Below are positions 52,106-61,213 of a stretch of DNA of 64,000 nt, one piece after another. The translations under genes and the position numbers were made by a program. The notes under the pieces are model-generated. The model worked only from the letters and a program-made list of their open reading frames with translations, ran no database searches and was not told where the DNA came from. Source of the DNA: an uncultured Clostridia bacterium (GTDB lineage Bacteria; Bacillota; Clostridia; Oscillospirales; Acutalibacteraceae); the NCBI GenBank assembly GCA_947631945.1, contig CANRNI010000001.1, forward strand, positions 1 through 64,000, in the 5' to 3' direction. The stretch's first letter is position 1; each line of letters begins with the position of its first letter.

Positions 52106-52127
52106 TCGGTTTTTTTGTTTAAACTTG

Positions 52128-52156
52128 TTGACTTTTTTGTATTTGATGTTTATAAT
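52128..52156 (+). promoter_or_regulatory. Promoter of the giant secreted protein gene
   Basis: TTGACT at 52128-52133, a 17-bp spacer and TATAAT at 52151-52156. The leader is about 60 nt and ends in AGGAGGAA. Confidence 0.75.
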
Positions 52157-52224
52157 ATTTATGTAAATAGTGGGGATTTGTAACTATCTTCACAAAACCG
52201 GTAATTTATTAGGAGGAAATGCAA

Positions 52225-55200
52225 ATGAAACTTTTTTGCAAGAAAGCGTTATCGGTGTTTTTGTCGCTGATAATGATATTTTCCGTCTTTTCGATCGTTG
52301 AGGTCGGGACTGTCACAGCGAATGCCGCGACGATTGCCGACGCGAACAACGGCGGATTGCAGATTGTTTTTAACAGCACTGCATCGGGACAGAATAACAA
52401 TACAACAGGCATAGACTATATTGATCCTTCGACGAATCAAACGTATTGGATACGCCTGCATAATACTCTCGATAGAAAAATCAATATTGTCAGTATGCAA
52501 AATATAGGTTATCTCTCCCCGGGTTCTCGTCCGACTTCTTTTAATCCGGGCGACGCAGGTTCGTATTCGATTCAATCTTTATATTATGCTACTCAGCAAG
52601 ACGGCACTATATTGGATTTCAGCGTTACATATACTATCGAGGGCGTGTATGAAGCCGACGGAGATACTCTCGCTCAATTTGTTCAGCCCGCGTATATCGG
52701 CGTTTGGAAAACTTCGGACGATTCGAAGTACATAAACGACGAAGACGATAAACAGACGGGTAATACAAACAACGGTTTTACTCTCAGTCAGACCGACCAG
52801 GATATTATGAACGAGTTTCAGACAGACGTCGGTATACTTGACCGTAACCGTAACGCAAACGGCAGCGTCACAGGTACTACGGGAAACAGAACAAACAATG
52901 TTACATTCAGTTACAATTATTGGATAAACGCTACCGATTTATCTACAAAGACATGGGAATCTCTCGGCTTCAGACTTCATGTTCAGAAGTGGGGCGACCG
53001 CCGTCAGCATTTTCAGCCGGATGCCAACCATCCCGGAATTCTTTCCTTTGAGGGCAACGGTGTTCTTGCGGGCTCGAACGCTACTCTCAGTATGGCGGAT
53101 TTGGTAACGAGCTATAACGGCGCAAGCGACGGCTTTAACTATCCCTCAGCCGACAGACCGTGGACAAAAGTGGGACAGTCCTGCAGCCCCCATTGGGAAG
53201 GCGTTGAAAACGAATCTAAGTGGGGAACTCTCTGGGATTCCGGTAACCAAGGATGGTTCCGTTTCTGCGGAAATCTTTTCACTCCAAAAGACACTACCGA
53301 CCCTGCTATTATAAGATTTACCAATATGTTATGGAGAAAACCGAACATAGCGTTTAATACGACTATTCGTGACAGTCATTTCTCCGGCGATATAAACGTA
53401 TATGTTTTTGACGTTACGGCTCTCCGCAATTACGTCAGACAGCTTCCTCCCGTTTTGTCGGGTCGTTATACGTCAGAATCGTTTAATACTTACAGAAACG
53501 CTTTAAGAACCGCCATGTCAACTCTTGCGAATCAGAAAACAAGTCAGGGCGCGGTAACTACGGCTCTCAACAACCTTACAAGTGCTTACAACGGTTTGAC
53601 GCTTGCGAATAAGGTCGTTAATCTTAAACATACCTGTTATAACGGTGATACAACTTCATCCGATACTCAGGAATTTTCGCAATATGTTCTCGCTCCTCTT
53701 AACGAGGAATACACTCCCAAATATTATGACGAATATTACAGCGTAACAAACAGAAATACCGACCCGTCAACGCTTACCGAAACATTTACTTCGGGCGTTG
53801 ATATAGCGGAAAAAGATATGGAATACTGGGACATTGACGAGCAGGGAATAAGCGACGCTATAAACGCGATTAACGAAGTTCTCGACCACCCCGATATTTA
53901 CCATGACGTTGACGATGATAATTATATGGCGACCCTCCAAGGCTACAAGAAACAGCTTGAAGAGTATGTCGCAAGCGATTTCACTCCGAGAACAGACGCC
54001 GAATGGCATGACGTCAGGTCACAGTCGCAAGTGCTTCTCACTCCCGAACAGAAAGAAAAACACAGTCAGAAAGAAATCGAGCGTTCCCTTGTCTATGTAT
54101 TTAAATATACGGGTATTATAGGTACTCCCAAGGTTGATGGCGTACCCGTTTCAAGCGATAGGCAGACAATCAAAATAGAGGGAGATACGTATCACGACCT
54201 TTTACAGCCGACTCTTGACGGTTACACGTTTGACGGTTGGTTTATGCAGGGTCCGAACGGCGGAACGCCTGTAGGCGAAGGCACTCCCGCAGGAGAAGGT
54301 ATTGTAACCGTTTACGCTAAATGGACGCCTATACCGTACACCGTTACATATTATCTTAACGGCGGTACTACCGAAGAAGATTTCAGCGCTGACACTTACT
54401 ATATCAATTCAAGAACGCTGACGCTGCCCGGCAATCTTCAAAGACCCGGTTACAAACATACGGGTTGGGCGGTTAAATCTGTTGACATTGAAGGTGGCGG
54501 TTGGGTAGTAGGCAATTCGACAGACAGAACAAACGTTAATATTGAGGGAAGAACCGGTAACGTCACCCTTGAGGCGATGTGGACCCCCATAAATTACAAT
54601 ATTACGTTTGACAACAAAGCCGACAGCCTTGTGCTTGTAGACGGCGCAAACATTCCCTCGCCGTCGGCATTGACCGTACCGTATGAAACCGCAATAACGG
54701 GCTTGCCTGATTTCAGCAGTGTAAGCGTTCCCGGTTACACGTTTGAGGGCTGGTTCGACAAGAGTACGGGCGCGCAGTATAACAATAACGACACGTATTC
54801 CGTTGTTGGCGACGTTGAACTTGAAGCTCATTGGAAAGCTGACGAATATACCGCAACATTTAAACGCGGATTTACAGACCCCGATGCTCCCACTGATGTT
54901 ATCTCAACAACGCCTTACACCATCGAGGGCGGCACAGTGCCGATTCCCGTCAGAACGGGTTACACGTTCTCCGGCTGGAAAGTAGTAAGCGAATCCGCAG
55001 GTAACTGGGTAAAGGATAAACTTATCACTTCCGACACATATTCATTGCGCGGCTACTACGGCAACGTCGAACTTGAAGCGCAGTGGTCAGCCGATACTTA
55101 CCACGTTGTATTTGAGCTTAACGACGTGACCGTTGAGAATAAGCCGCTGATAGGCAGTCCCGAATGTGAGGGAATCGAAGACGGCGTTGACGTTACTTTC

Positions 55201-57093
55201 AATGAAGTTCCCGAAACTCTTCCCGTTCCCACGCTGAATGCTTATACGTTCGCGGGCTGGTACACGGCTAAAGAAGGCGGCGTAAAGGTTGACGATACCA
55301 CGCTTTGGAGCGTAACTCCCGAAAGCAAGGGGCAGGATATAACGCTTTACGCCCATTGGGAACATCAAAAATATACTCTTACATTTATAAATAACGACCC
55401 GAATACAAGCTCTCAGCTTACAACGACGCGCGAATATTACATCGACAGCGACGATATGTCTCAGATTGGTATGCTCGTCGAAAATTCCGCGCTCGGCACT
55501 TTCCAGGGCTGGCAGACGGATGGCGGCGGAAACTGGAACAGCGGTATGTATACTTCCGCAGACGGTTATCTTCTTACCGATAATATTCCGCAGAATCCCT
55601 ACGGCGACGTTGTGTTCGTAGCCGTTTGGAAAATGACGCACGTTCATAAATATGACGAAAATTGGACTTCCGATAACGCGGGTAATCACTACCGTGATTG
55701 TATCGACCCCGATTGCGACAAGGTAAATCCCAGAGAGCTTGAACCCTGTGATTTCGAAATCACCGAGGTTGAACCGACCTGTCAGTCGGACGGCTATACG
55801 CTTAAAAAGTGCCGTAAATGTTTCTATGAGGAAAGAGTGTACCACGACGGCACGAAACTTGAACACCGCTACGACGAGCATACGCTCCTTAGGAAAGAAT
55901 CCGAACCCAACTGTACCGACCCCGGTCTTTACGTATATTCATGCTACGACTGCGAAGAGGAAATTCAGGTAGTAATCACCGCTCTCGGTCACGCTTGGGG
56001 CGAACCCGACCTTATCAATCCCGCAACCTGTACGAGCGAAGGTCTCCAGAGACTTAAGTGCGACCGCTGCGGCACGACCAACGACGTTACAATTCCGATG
56101 ACGGGACACCAGTACGACAACGGCGTTGAAACTCCCAATAACTGTACCGATGACGGTTATATCACATATACTTGTACCGTCTGCGGCAACTCCTATACGG
56201 AGCCCTCCGGCAAAAAGGCTCTCGGTCACGATTATGATATAACGGTTGTTGAGCCGACATGTACCGACGAAGGTTATACAAAGATGTTCTGTAAGCGTTG
56301 TAACCATACGGAACTCACAGATAAAAAAGAAGCTCTCGGTCACGACTTCACCGAAGTGACAGTCCCCGCAACTTGTACCGAACGCGGCTACAAGGGCAAC
56401 GTCTGCGACCGCTGCGGCGTTTCGGAACAGATTGAGGTCTACGAGCCTCTCGGACATGAGTACGAAAAAACGACCGTTCCCCCGACTTGTACCGCGCAGG
56501 GTTACGACCTCCACCATTGCACACGCTGTAATATGGAATACCGCGATAATTATGTTCCTAAGACAGGACACCACTATGTTGTTACGGATACCGTTCCGCC
56601 CACTCAGACGCGCGATGGCTACAGAACTTATACCTGCGAATGGTGCGCCAGCCAGTATATGGAAACGCTTTACAAGGGCGGAAAGGTTCTCGTCTGCGAA
56701 ACTCTTTACGATTACACCGGCAAGCCCGTAATTGAAGCGGAAATTACCGCTACAAATCTCGAAACCGGCGAAAAAATGTATATTGAGACAGATTTGAACG
56801 GCTACTTTACGCAGGTTTTCCCTGTAGGTGAATACGAGGTTTATATTCATAAGGACCTTTACAGAGACGAAGTATTCTATATCAGCGTAACAATAGATGA
56901 AGATTACGCGGGCAAGGCTGTTTACGCGCTTGCGGACGGTACGATAATTGATAAACTTCCCGTACTCTTTGCGGCGGAATGTGATTGTCTCTGTCATCAG
57001 ACAAATATCTGGGGCAGACTGTTCAGAGTCCTCAGAAAGCTCATTAAGCTCTTTGGTTATGAAGGCAAATGCTGCCCGGATTCGGATATCTGA
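52225..57093 (+). CDS. Giant secreted protein with FIVAR, InlB-type and Cys-rich GH..PTCT repeats
   Basis: About 1622 residues; start ATG 52225 has correct spacing to AGGAGG (52219 is too close). The signal peptide ends near VTANAAT. Residues about 30-390 are an unassigned beta-rich region; about 400-460 is a FIVAR-like three-helix unit; about 640-1137 holds six InlB B-repeat-type (Flg_new) units, each ending like VELEAHW; about 1140-1485 has eight repeats of about 43 residues of the form ALGHxx..PTCTxxGYxxxxCxxC. A carboxypeptidase-regulatory-like domain follows (KPVIEAEITATNLETGE). The C-terminus is a Cys-flanked amphipathic helix (CLCHQTNIWGRLFRVLRKL..CC). No LPXTG. A cell-surface role is inferred. 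Confidence 0.85.
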   Translation: MKLFCKKALSVFLSLIMIFSVFSIVEVGTVTANAATIADANNGGLQIVFNSTASGQNNNTTGIDYIDPSTNQTYWIRLHNTLDRKINIVSMQNIGYLSPGSRPTSFNPGDAGSYSIQSLYYATQQDGTILDFSVTYTIEGVYEADGDTLAQFVQPAYIGVWKTSDDSKYINDEDDKQTGNTNNGFTLSQTDQDIMNEFQTDVGILDRNRNANGSVTGTTGNRTNNVTFSYNYWINATDLSTKTWESLGFRLHVQKWGDRRQHFQPDANHPGILSFEGNGVLAGSNATLSMADLVTSYNGASDGFNYPSADRPWTKVGQSCSPHWEGVENESKWGTLWDSGNQGWFRFCGNLFTPKDTTDPAIIRFTNMLWRKPNIAFNTTIRDSHFSGDINVYVFDVTALRNYVRQLPPVLSGRYTSESFNTYRNALRTAMSTLANQKTSQGAVTTALNNLTSAYNGLTLANKVVNLKHTCYNGDTTSSDTQEFSQYVLAPLNEEYTPKYYDEYYSVTNRNTDPSTLTETFTSGVDIAEKDMEYWDIDEQGISDAINAINEVLDHPDIYHDVDDDNYMATLQGYKKQLEEYVASDFTPRTDAEWHDVRSQSQVLLTPEQKEKHSQKEIERSLVYVFKYTGIIGTPKVDGVPVSSDRQTIKIEGDTYHDLLQPTLDGYTFDGWFMQGPNGGTPVGEGTPAGEGIVTVYAKWTPIPYTVTYYLNGGTTEEDFSADTYYINSRTLTLPGNLQRPGYKHTGWAVKSVDIEGGGWVVGNSTDRTNVNIEGRTGNVTLEAMWTPINYNITFDNKADSLVLVDGANIPSPSALTVPYETAITGLPDFSSVSVPGYTFEGWFDKSTGAQYNNNDTYSVVGDVELEAHWKADEYTATFKRGFTDPDAPTDVISTTPYTIEGGTVPIPVRTGYTFSGWKVVSESAGNWVKDKLITSDTYSLRGYYGNVELEAQWSADTYHVVFELNDVTVENKPLIGSPECEGIEDGVDVTFNEVPETLPVPTLNAYTFAGWYTAKEGGVKVDDTTLWSVTPESKGQDITLYAHWEHQKYTLTFINNDPNTSSQLTTTREYYIDSDDMSQIGMLVENSALGTFQGWQTDGGGNWNSGMYTSADGYLLTDNIPQNPYGDVVFVAVWKMTHVHKYDENWTSDNAGNHYRDCIDPDCDKVNPRELEPCDFEITEVEPTCQSDGYTLKKCRKCFYEERVYHDGTKLEHRYDEHTLLRKESEPNCTDPGLYVYSCYDCEEEIQVVITALGHAWGEPDLINPATCTSEGLQRLKCDRCGTTNDVTIPMTGHQYDNGVETPNNCTDDGYITYTCTVCGNSYTEPSGKKALGHDYDITVVEPTCTDEGYTKMFCKRCNHTELTDKKEALGHDFTEVTVPATCTERGYKGNVCDRCGVSEQIEVYEPLGHEYEKTTVPPTCTAQGYDLHHCTRCNMEYRDNYVPKTGHHYVVTDTVPPTQTRDGYRTYTCEWCASQYMETLYKGGKVLVCETLYDYTGKPVIEAEITATNLETGEKMYIETDLNGYFTQVFPVGEYEVYIHKDLYRDEVFYISVTIDEDYAGKAVYALADGTIIDKLPVLFAAECDCLCHQTNIWGRLFRVLRKLIKLFGYEGKCCPDSDI

Positions 57094-57112
57094 TAAAATA
57101 ATTTAAAATTTA

Positions 57113-57147
57113 TCTCCCGATTCTTAACGAGTCGGGGGAATTTTTTT
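57113..57147 (+). terminator. Terminator after the giant protein gene
   Basis: TCCCGATTC / GAGTCGGGGGA hairpin followed by seven T residues. Confidence 0.85.
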
Positions 57148-57214
57148 CATTTTGCTTTCATAAATTAATTTCACGCAGCATAAAAAATAAAATTAAATAT
57201 TCACTAAAAAACCC

Positions 57215-57243
57215 TTGTACATTTATTGCCGCCGTGATATAAT
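57215..57243 (+). promoter_or_regulatory. Promoter upstream of the sulfatase gene
   Basis: TTGTAC at 57215-57220, a 17-bp spacer and TATAAT at 57238-57243. The predicted start site falls at about 57250, directly in front of an inserted B-type repeat. Confidence 0.6.
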
Positions 57244-57254
57244 AAAGTGATTAA

Positions 57255-57426
57255 GGAAACACTGATTAAATCACGCCTAACGGCTGAATGTACATCTTGC
57301 GCCGCGATTTTCCGTCATTTTTGCCAAAAGCTCCTTGAAATACGTCAGTATTCCTGCGTCGCTTTTTGACAATCTGACAAAAAATCCGGCGGCGCAATCT
57401 GCATATTCGATTTAATCAGTGTTTCC
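57255..57426. repeat. Complete B-type dispersed repeat
   Basis: A 172-bp copy with ends GGAAACACTGATTAAATC / GATTTAATCAGTGTTTCC and a perfect TTAA duplication (57251-57254 and 57427-57430). It forms most of the sulfatase mRNA leader. Confidence 0.93.
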
Positions 57427-57456
57427 TTAACAATACAATTTTCAAGGTGTAAAAAA

Positions 57457-58773
57457 ATGTCCGCGAATATTATTTTTTATTTTTCCGACCAACAGAGATG
57501 GGATACTGTAAACGGGTATCTTACTCCTAATCTTGTTTCTCTCGCGTCTGACGGCGTTTTTTACGAAAATTCATATACCTGTCAGCCTGTATGCGGCCCT
57601 GCGCGCGCTTGTCTGCAAACCGGTGTTTACGCAAATCAATGCGGCGCTCATTGGAACGGTATTCCGCTTTCTCCCGATATTAAGCCGCTCGCGGAGTATT
57701 TTAACGAAGCCGGTTACGATACGGCGTACATAGGCAAGTGGCACCTTGCCTCAGACCGTTATCCCGGAACAGGCGTTCACTGCGAAACGTCGGCAGTTCC
57801 TAAGGAGAGACAGGGCGGGTACAAATATTGGCGCGCCGCCGACGTTCTTGAGTTCACGTCTCACGGTTATGACGGATACGTGTTCGACGGCGACGGAAAT
57901 AAAATTGATTTTAAAGGCTACCGAGCAGACTGTATAAATGATTTCGCGCTCGAATATATAGATAATCACGATAACTCAAAACCGTTTTTTATGTTTGTTT
58001 CGCAGCTTGAACCGCATCATCAGAACGACCGTCATTGTTTTGAGGGACCCGCCGATACTGTTGAAAATTACAGAGATTATCCTGTTCCTCCCGACCTTGA
58101 ATTTCTGAACGGCGATTATAAAGAGCAATATCCCGATTACGCCGCCGCGATAAACAGGCTTGACGAAAATATAGGCAGACTTGTAAAAAAGCTAAAGGAT
58201 AAGGGGATTTATGATAACACCGTAATAATTTACACAAGCGATCACGGCTGCCATTTTAAAACTCGAAATTCCGAATATAAACGCTCATGCCACGATTCCT
58301 GTATTCATACGCCGCTTATTATTTCGGGCGGAGCGTTCAAAGGCGGAAAGCGTGAAAAAAGGCTTGTCAGTCTTATTGATTTGCCGCCGACGCTTCTTTC
58401 TATCGCGGGTATTGATATCCCCGAAAGCTATATGGGGTACGACCTTACAAAACAGCTTGATTCCCCGTTTAAACGAGATTTCGTATTTATGCAGATAAGC
58501 GAATCGCAGGTCGGCAGAGCGATAAGAACGGACAAATATAAATATTCCGTCCGAGCGTTCAAGGACGGCAATATTTGTTATGATTCTTCGGTATATTTTG
58601 AGGATTATCTTTACGACCTTGAAAACGACCCGTATGAAAAGACAAATCTTGTGAGAGACAAAAAATATACAAAGGTCAGAGCGCGGCTTCGGTCGCTTTT
58701 GAAGCATGAAATGCGCAGGGCGGGAGAAAGGGAATGTGTGATACTTCCCGCGCCGTATACGAAAAAAAATTAA
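57457..58773 (+). CDS. Sulfatase family hydrolase, Cys-type, cytoplasmic
   Basis: A 438-residue sulfatase/alkaline-phosphatase-superfamily enzyme expected to cleave sulfate esters. The metal-binding Asp is in IIFYFSDQQRWD. The active-site signature PVCGPARACLQTG fits C-x-P-x-R, so the Cys should be converted to formylglycine. IGKWHL and YTSDHGCH supply further metal and catalytic residues. No signal peptide is present. In anaerobes the Cys is matured by a radical-SAM enzyme (anSME), not found in this window. The RBS AAGGTG is moderate. The UAA stop abuts an A-type repeat. Phosphonate monoester hydrolase activity is an alternative. Confidence 0.9.
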   Translation: MSANIIFYFSDQQRWDTVNGYLTPNLVSLASDGVFYENSYTCQPVCGPARACLQTGVYANQCGAHWNGIPLSPDIKPLAEYFNEAGYDTAYIGKWHLASDRYPGTGVHCETSAVPKERQGGYKYWRAADVLEFTSHGYDGYVFDGDGNKIDFKGYRADCINDFALEYIDNHDNSKPFFMFVSQLEPHHQNDRHCFEGPADTVENYRDYPVPPDLEFLNGDYKEQYPDYAAAINRLDENIGRLVKKLKDKGIYDNTVIIYTSDHGCHFKTRNSEYKRSCHDSCIHTPLIISGGAFKGGKREKRLVSLIDLPPTLLSIAGIDIPESYMGYDLTKQLDSPFKRDFVFMQISESQVGRAIRTDKYKYSVRAFKDGNICYDSSVYFEDYLYDLENDPYEKTNLVRDKKYTKVRARLRSLLKHEMRRAGERECVILPAPYTKKN

Positions 58774-58856
58774 GGCAACACCGCACAATTAACGGCTACC
58801 GCCTTTGCCGCGCATATGCCCGCTTATCCGCACAGCGGAAGACGGGCGGTACTGCC
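58774..58856. repeat. Short A-type dispersed repeat abutting the sulfatase stop codon
   Basis: An 83-bp copy with ends GGCAACACCGCACAATTA / GGGCGGTACTGCC and a TTAA duplication on both sides (58770-58773 and 58857-58860). The left TTAA includes the sulfatase UAA. Confidence 0.9.
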
Positions 58857-58877
58857 TTAATTTTCGCTGAATTTTTT

Positions 58878-59405
58878 ATGAAAGGGACGGTCTTTACGGA
58901 GGTTTGGGATTTATATGATGAAAACAGGAACCTGACAGGTAAAGACCATATAAGAGGCGAAGAACTGCCCGACGGTTTTTATCATACGGTTGTGCATATC
59001 TGGATCAGGAACAGTAAGGGTCTGTATTTGATTTCTCAGCGTTCGGCGGACAGACCGAAGTTCCCGCTTATGTGGGAATGTGTGGGCGGTTCGGTACTCA
59101 AAGGTGAAAACAGCTTGCATGGCGCTTTGAGAGAAGTAAAAGAGGAAGTCGGCGTTGACCTTGATTCCGATAACGGCAAAATAGTTTTTTCAATGAAAAG
59201 AAAGACCGTGAACGGCGAAAAATTCAACGATTTTACCGACGTATGGCTGTTTGAGTACGACGGCGAGGTATCGCTTGAAAAAGCGACGGAGAATGAAGTT
59301 GCGCAGGTAAAATGGTTCTCTCGGGAACAGATAAAAGAATTATATTACAAAAAGCAATTTGTTCCGACGTTGAATTATTTCTTTGAAAGAGCGGATATAT
59401 TTTAA
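58878..59405 (+). CDS. Nudix hydrolase (IDI/YfcD-like)
   Basis: A 175-residue Nudix protein. The Nudix box GGSVLKGENSLHGALREVKEEVGV fits Gx5Ex7REUxEExGU exactly. The N-terminus (EVWDLYDENRNLTGK) and W/H-rich strand (FYHTVVHIWIRN) match the isopentenyl-diphosphate-isomerase-like YfcD subgroup of nucleoside-diphosphate-X hydrolases. ATG 58878 is chosen; the longer open frame from 58734 runs through the A-type repeat and sulfatase gene. It has no clear RBS. Its substrate is unknown. Confidence 0.9.
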   Translation: MKGTVFTEVWDLYDENRNLTGKDHIRGEELPDGFYHTVVHIWIRNSKGLYLISQRSADRPKFPLMWECVGGSVLKGENSLHGALREVKEEVGVDLDSDNGKIVFSMKRKTVNGEKFNDFTDVWLFEYDGEVSLEKATENEVAQVKWFSREQIKELYYKKQFVPTLNYFFERADIF

Positions 59406-59449
59406 AAGATAAAATTTTAAAGATATTTTTAATAAGGATATGATATGAT

Positions 59450-60721
59450 ATGAAACAGTTAAAGGATTTTACAAAAGAAGAGCTTGCCGCTTTTGAAGCG
59501 GACGCGAAAAAGCGTTACGACGAGATTAAAAACAGCGGACTTAAAATTGATATGTCGAGAGGAAAGCCTTCTCCCGAACAGATTGATATTGCCGAAAAGG
59601 ATTTTGAAAAGGTTTATCCGATAACCGATTATATGAGCAAAAGCGGCATGGACTGCCGCAATTACGGTATGCTTTCGGGTATTCCCGAGGCTAAGGAGCT
59701 TTTCGCGTCGCTTCTCGGAGTTAACGAAAAAAATATAATCGTTGGCGGAAACGCGAGTTTGGAGCTTATGTACAGCTTTATAGCTCAGTGCTATACTCAC
59801 GGCATCGGAGGAAACGAGCCTTGGTGTAAGCAGGGCGACGTTAAATTTATCGCGGTAGTTCCCGGATATGACAGACATTTCAGCATCGCCGAATATTTCG
59901 GCATAAAGATGGTAAACGTTCGGATAGATAAAAACGGCCCCGATATGGATAAAGTTGAGGAGCTTATAAAGGATCCGTCCGTAAAGGGTATGTTCTGCGT
60001 GCCTAAATATTCAAACCCCGACGGATATACATATTCCGACGAAACTGTCATACGTCTCGCTAAAATGAAGCCCGCGGCTCCCGATTTCAGGGTAATTTGG
60101 GACAACGCTTACATTATCCATGAGATTTACGATACGGGCGACGAGCTTCTGAACATATTCGACGAGGCGAAAAAGTACGGCAATGAGGATAATTTTGTTG
60201 AGTTCTGCTCAACGTCAAAAATAACTTTCCCGGGCGCGGGAGTTTCCGCCATAGCCGCTTCGGACGCGAATATAAAAGAAATTCTCGCGAGGCTTACGGT
60301 TCAGATAATCAGCTATGATAAAATGAACCAGCTTCGCCACGTCAGAGCTTTCCCGACCGTTGACGACCTGAAAGCCGAAATGAAAAAATTCGCGGAAATT
60401 TTAAGACCTAAGTTTGTAGCCGTCCTTGACGTTCTCGATAAGGAGCTTGACGGACTCGGCATAGCTTCCTGGCACAAGCCCAACGGCGGATATTTTATAA
60501 GCTTTAACGTCGATACGGGCAGCGCTAAATATGTGGGCGAGCTTTGCAGGGAAGCGGGGCTTACTCTTACAAGCGTCGGCGCGACGTTCCCCTATAAAAA
60601 CGACCCCGACGACAGAAATATACGCATTGCGCCGTCATATCCGTCCGTTGACGAGCTTAAAGCGGCGGCCGAGCTTCTCTGCGTATCCGCGAAGCTCGCG
60701 GCTGTAAAGGCGCTCTCATGA
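59450..60721 (+). CDS. Type Ic aspartate aminotransferase-like PLP enzyme
   Basis: A 423-residue fold-type I aminotransferase of the PF12897 (Asp aminotransferase, class Ic) group. The N-terminal [27 protein letters not shown] and [10 protein letters not shown] are family motifs. The PLP-binding Lys is in [23 protein letters not shown] contains the Asp/Tyr that hold PLP, and the C-terminal [11 protein letters not shown] Arg should bind substrate carboxylate. It overlaps ispF by 4 bp, so co-translation is likely. Substrate choice beyond Asp/Glu-type donors is uncertain. Confidence 0.9.
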   Translation: MKQLKDFTKEELAAFEADAKKRYDEIKNSGLKIDMSRGKPSPEQIDIAEKDFEKVYPITDYMSKSGMDCRNYGMLSGIPEAKELFASLLGVNEKNIIVGGNASLELMYSFIAQCYTHGIGGNEPWCKQGDVKFIAVVPGYDRHFSIAEYFGIKMVNVRIDKNGPDMDKVEELIKDPSVKGMFCVPKYSNPDGYTYSDETVIRLAKMKPAAPDFRVIWDNAYIIHEIYDTGDELLNIFDEAKKYGNEDNFVEFCSTSKITFPGAGVSAIAASDANIKEILARLTVQIISYDKMNQLRHVRAFPTVDDLKAEMKKFAEILRPKFVAVLDVLDKELDGLGIASWHKPNGGYFISFNVDTGSAKYVGELCREAGLTLTSVGATFPYKNDPDDRNIRIAPSYPSVDELKAAAELLCVSAKLAAVKALS

Positions 60722-61194
60722 TAAGGATAGGTCACGGCTATGACGTTCACCGCTTTGCCGAGAACCGCGATTTGATTCTCGGCGGCGTGAAAATAGATTA
60801 TAAAATGGGACTTCTCGGTCATTCCGACGCGGACGTTCTTCTGCACGCCGTGTGCGACGCGCTTCTCGGTGCGGCGGCTCTCGGTGATATCGGAAAACAT
60901 TTCCCCGACAGTGACGACAGGTATAAGGGTATAGACAGCATGATTTTGCTTCGTCATACTGTGTCGCTGCTTAAAGAAAAGGGGTACGGCGTCGTTAATA
61001 TTGATTGCACTGTAATCGCGCAGGAGCCGAAAATAGAAAAATTGACTGAAAAAATGGCGGAGAATATCGCGTCCGCCTGCGAAGTTGACGTTTCCCGCGT
61101 CAACGTTAAAGCCACTACCGAGGAAAGGCTCGGTTTTACGGGCAGACTTGAGGGCATATCGTCCCACGCCGTCTGTCTTATAGAAACGCTCTGA
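60718..61194 (+). CDS. ispF: 2-C-methyl-D-erythritol 2,4-cyclodiphosphate synthase
   Basis: A 158-residue IspF of the MEP isoprenoid pathway, forming the cyclic diphosphate. The metal ligands are in GYDVH (Asp8, His10) and a His in [24 protein letters not shown] is the substrate loop, and the C-terminal [20 protein letters not shown] holds the conserved Thr/Glu-Arg. The length matches the family. It starts inside the aminotransferase gene and is 19 bp before the TTG start of cdaA. Confidence 0.97.
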   Translation: MIRIGHGYDVHRFAENRDLILGGVKIDYKMGLLGHSDADVLLHAVCDALLGAAALGDIGKHFPDSDDRYKGIDSMILLRHTVSLLKEKGYGVVNIDCTVIAQEPKIEKLTEKMAENIASACEVDVSRVNVKATTEERLGFTGRLEGISSHAVCLIETL

Positions 61195-61213
61195 TTTTAA
61201 GGCGGTGATTCCA

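Noticed and set aside
55087-56997. Long minus-strand ORFs (264 and 352 codons) inside the giant protein gene
   Set aside because: They are antisense shadows of the regular Cys/Thr codon repeats; no RBS or promoter.
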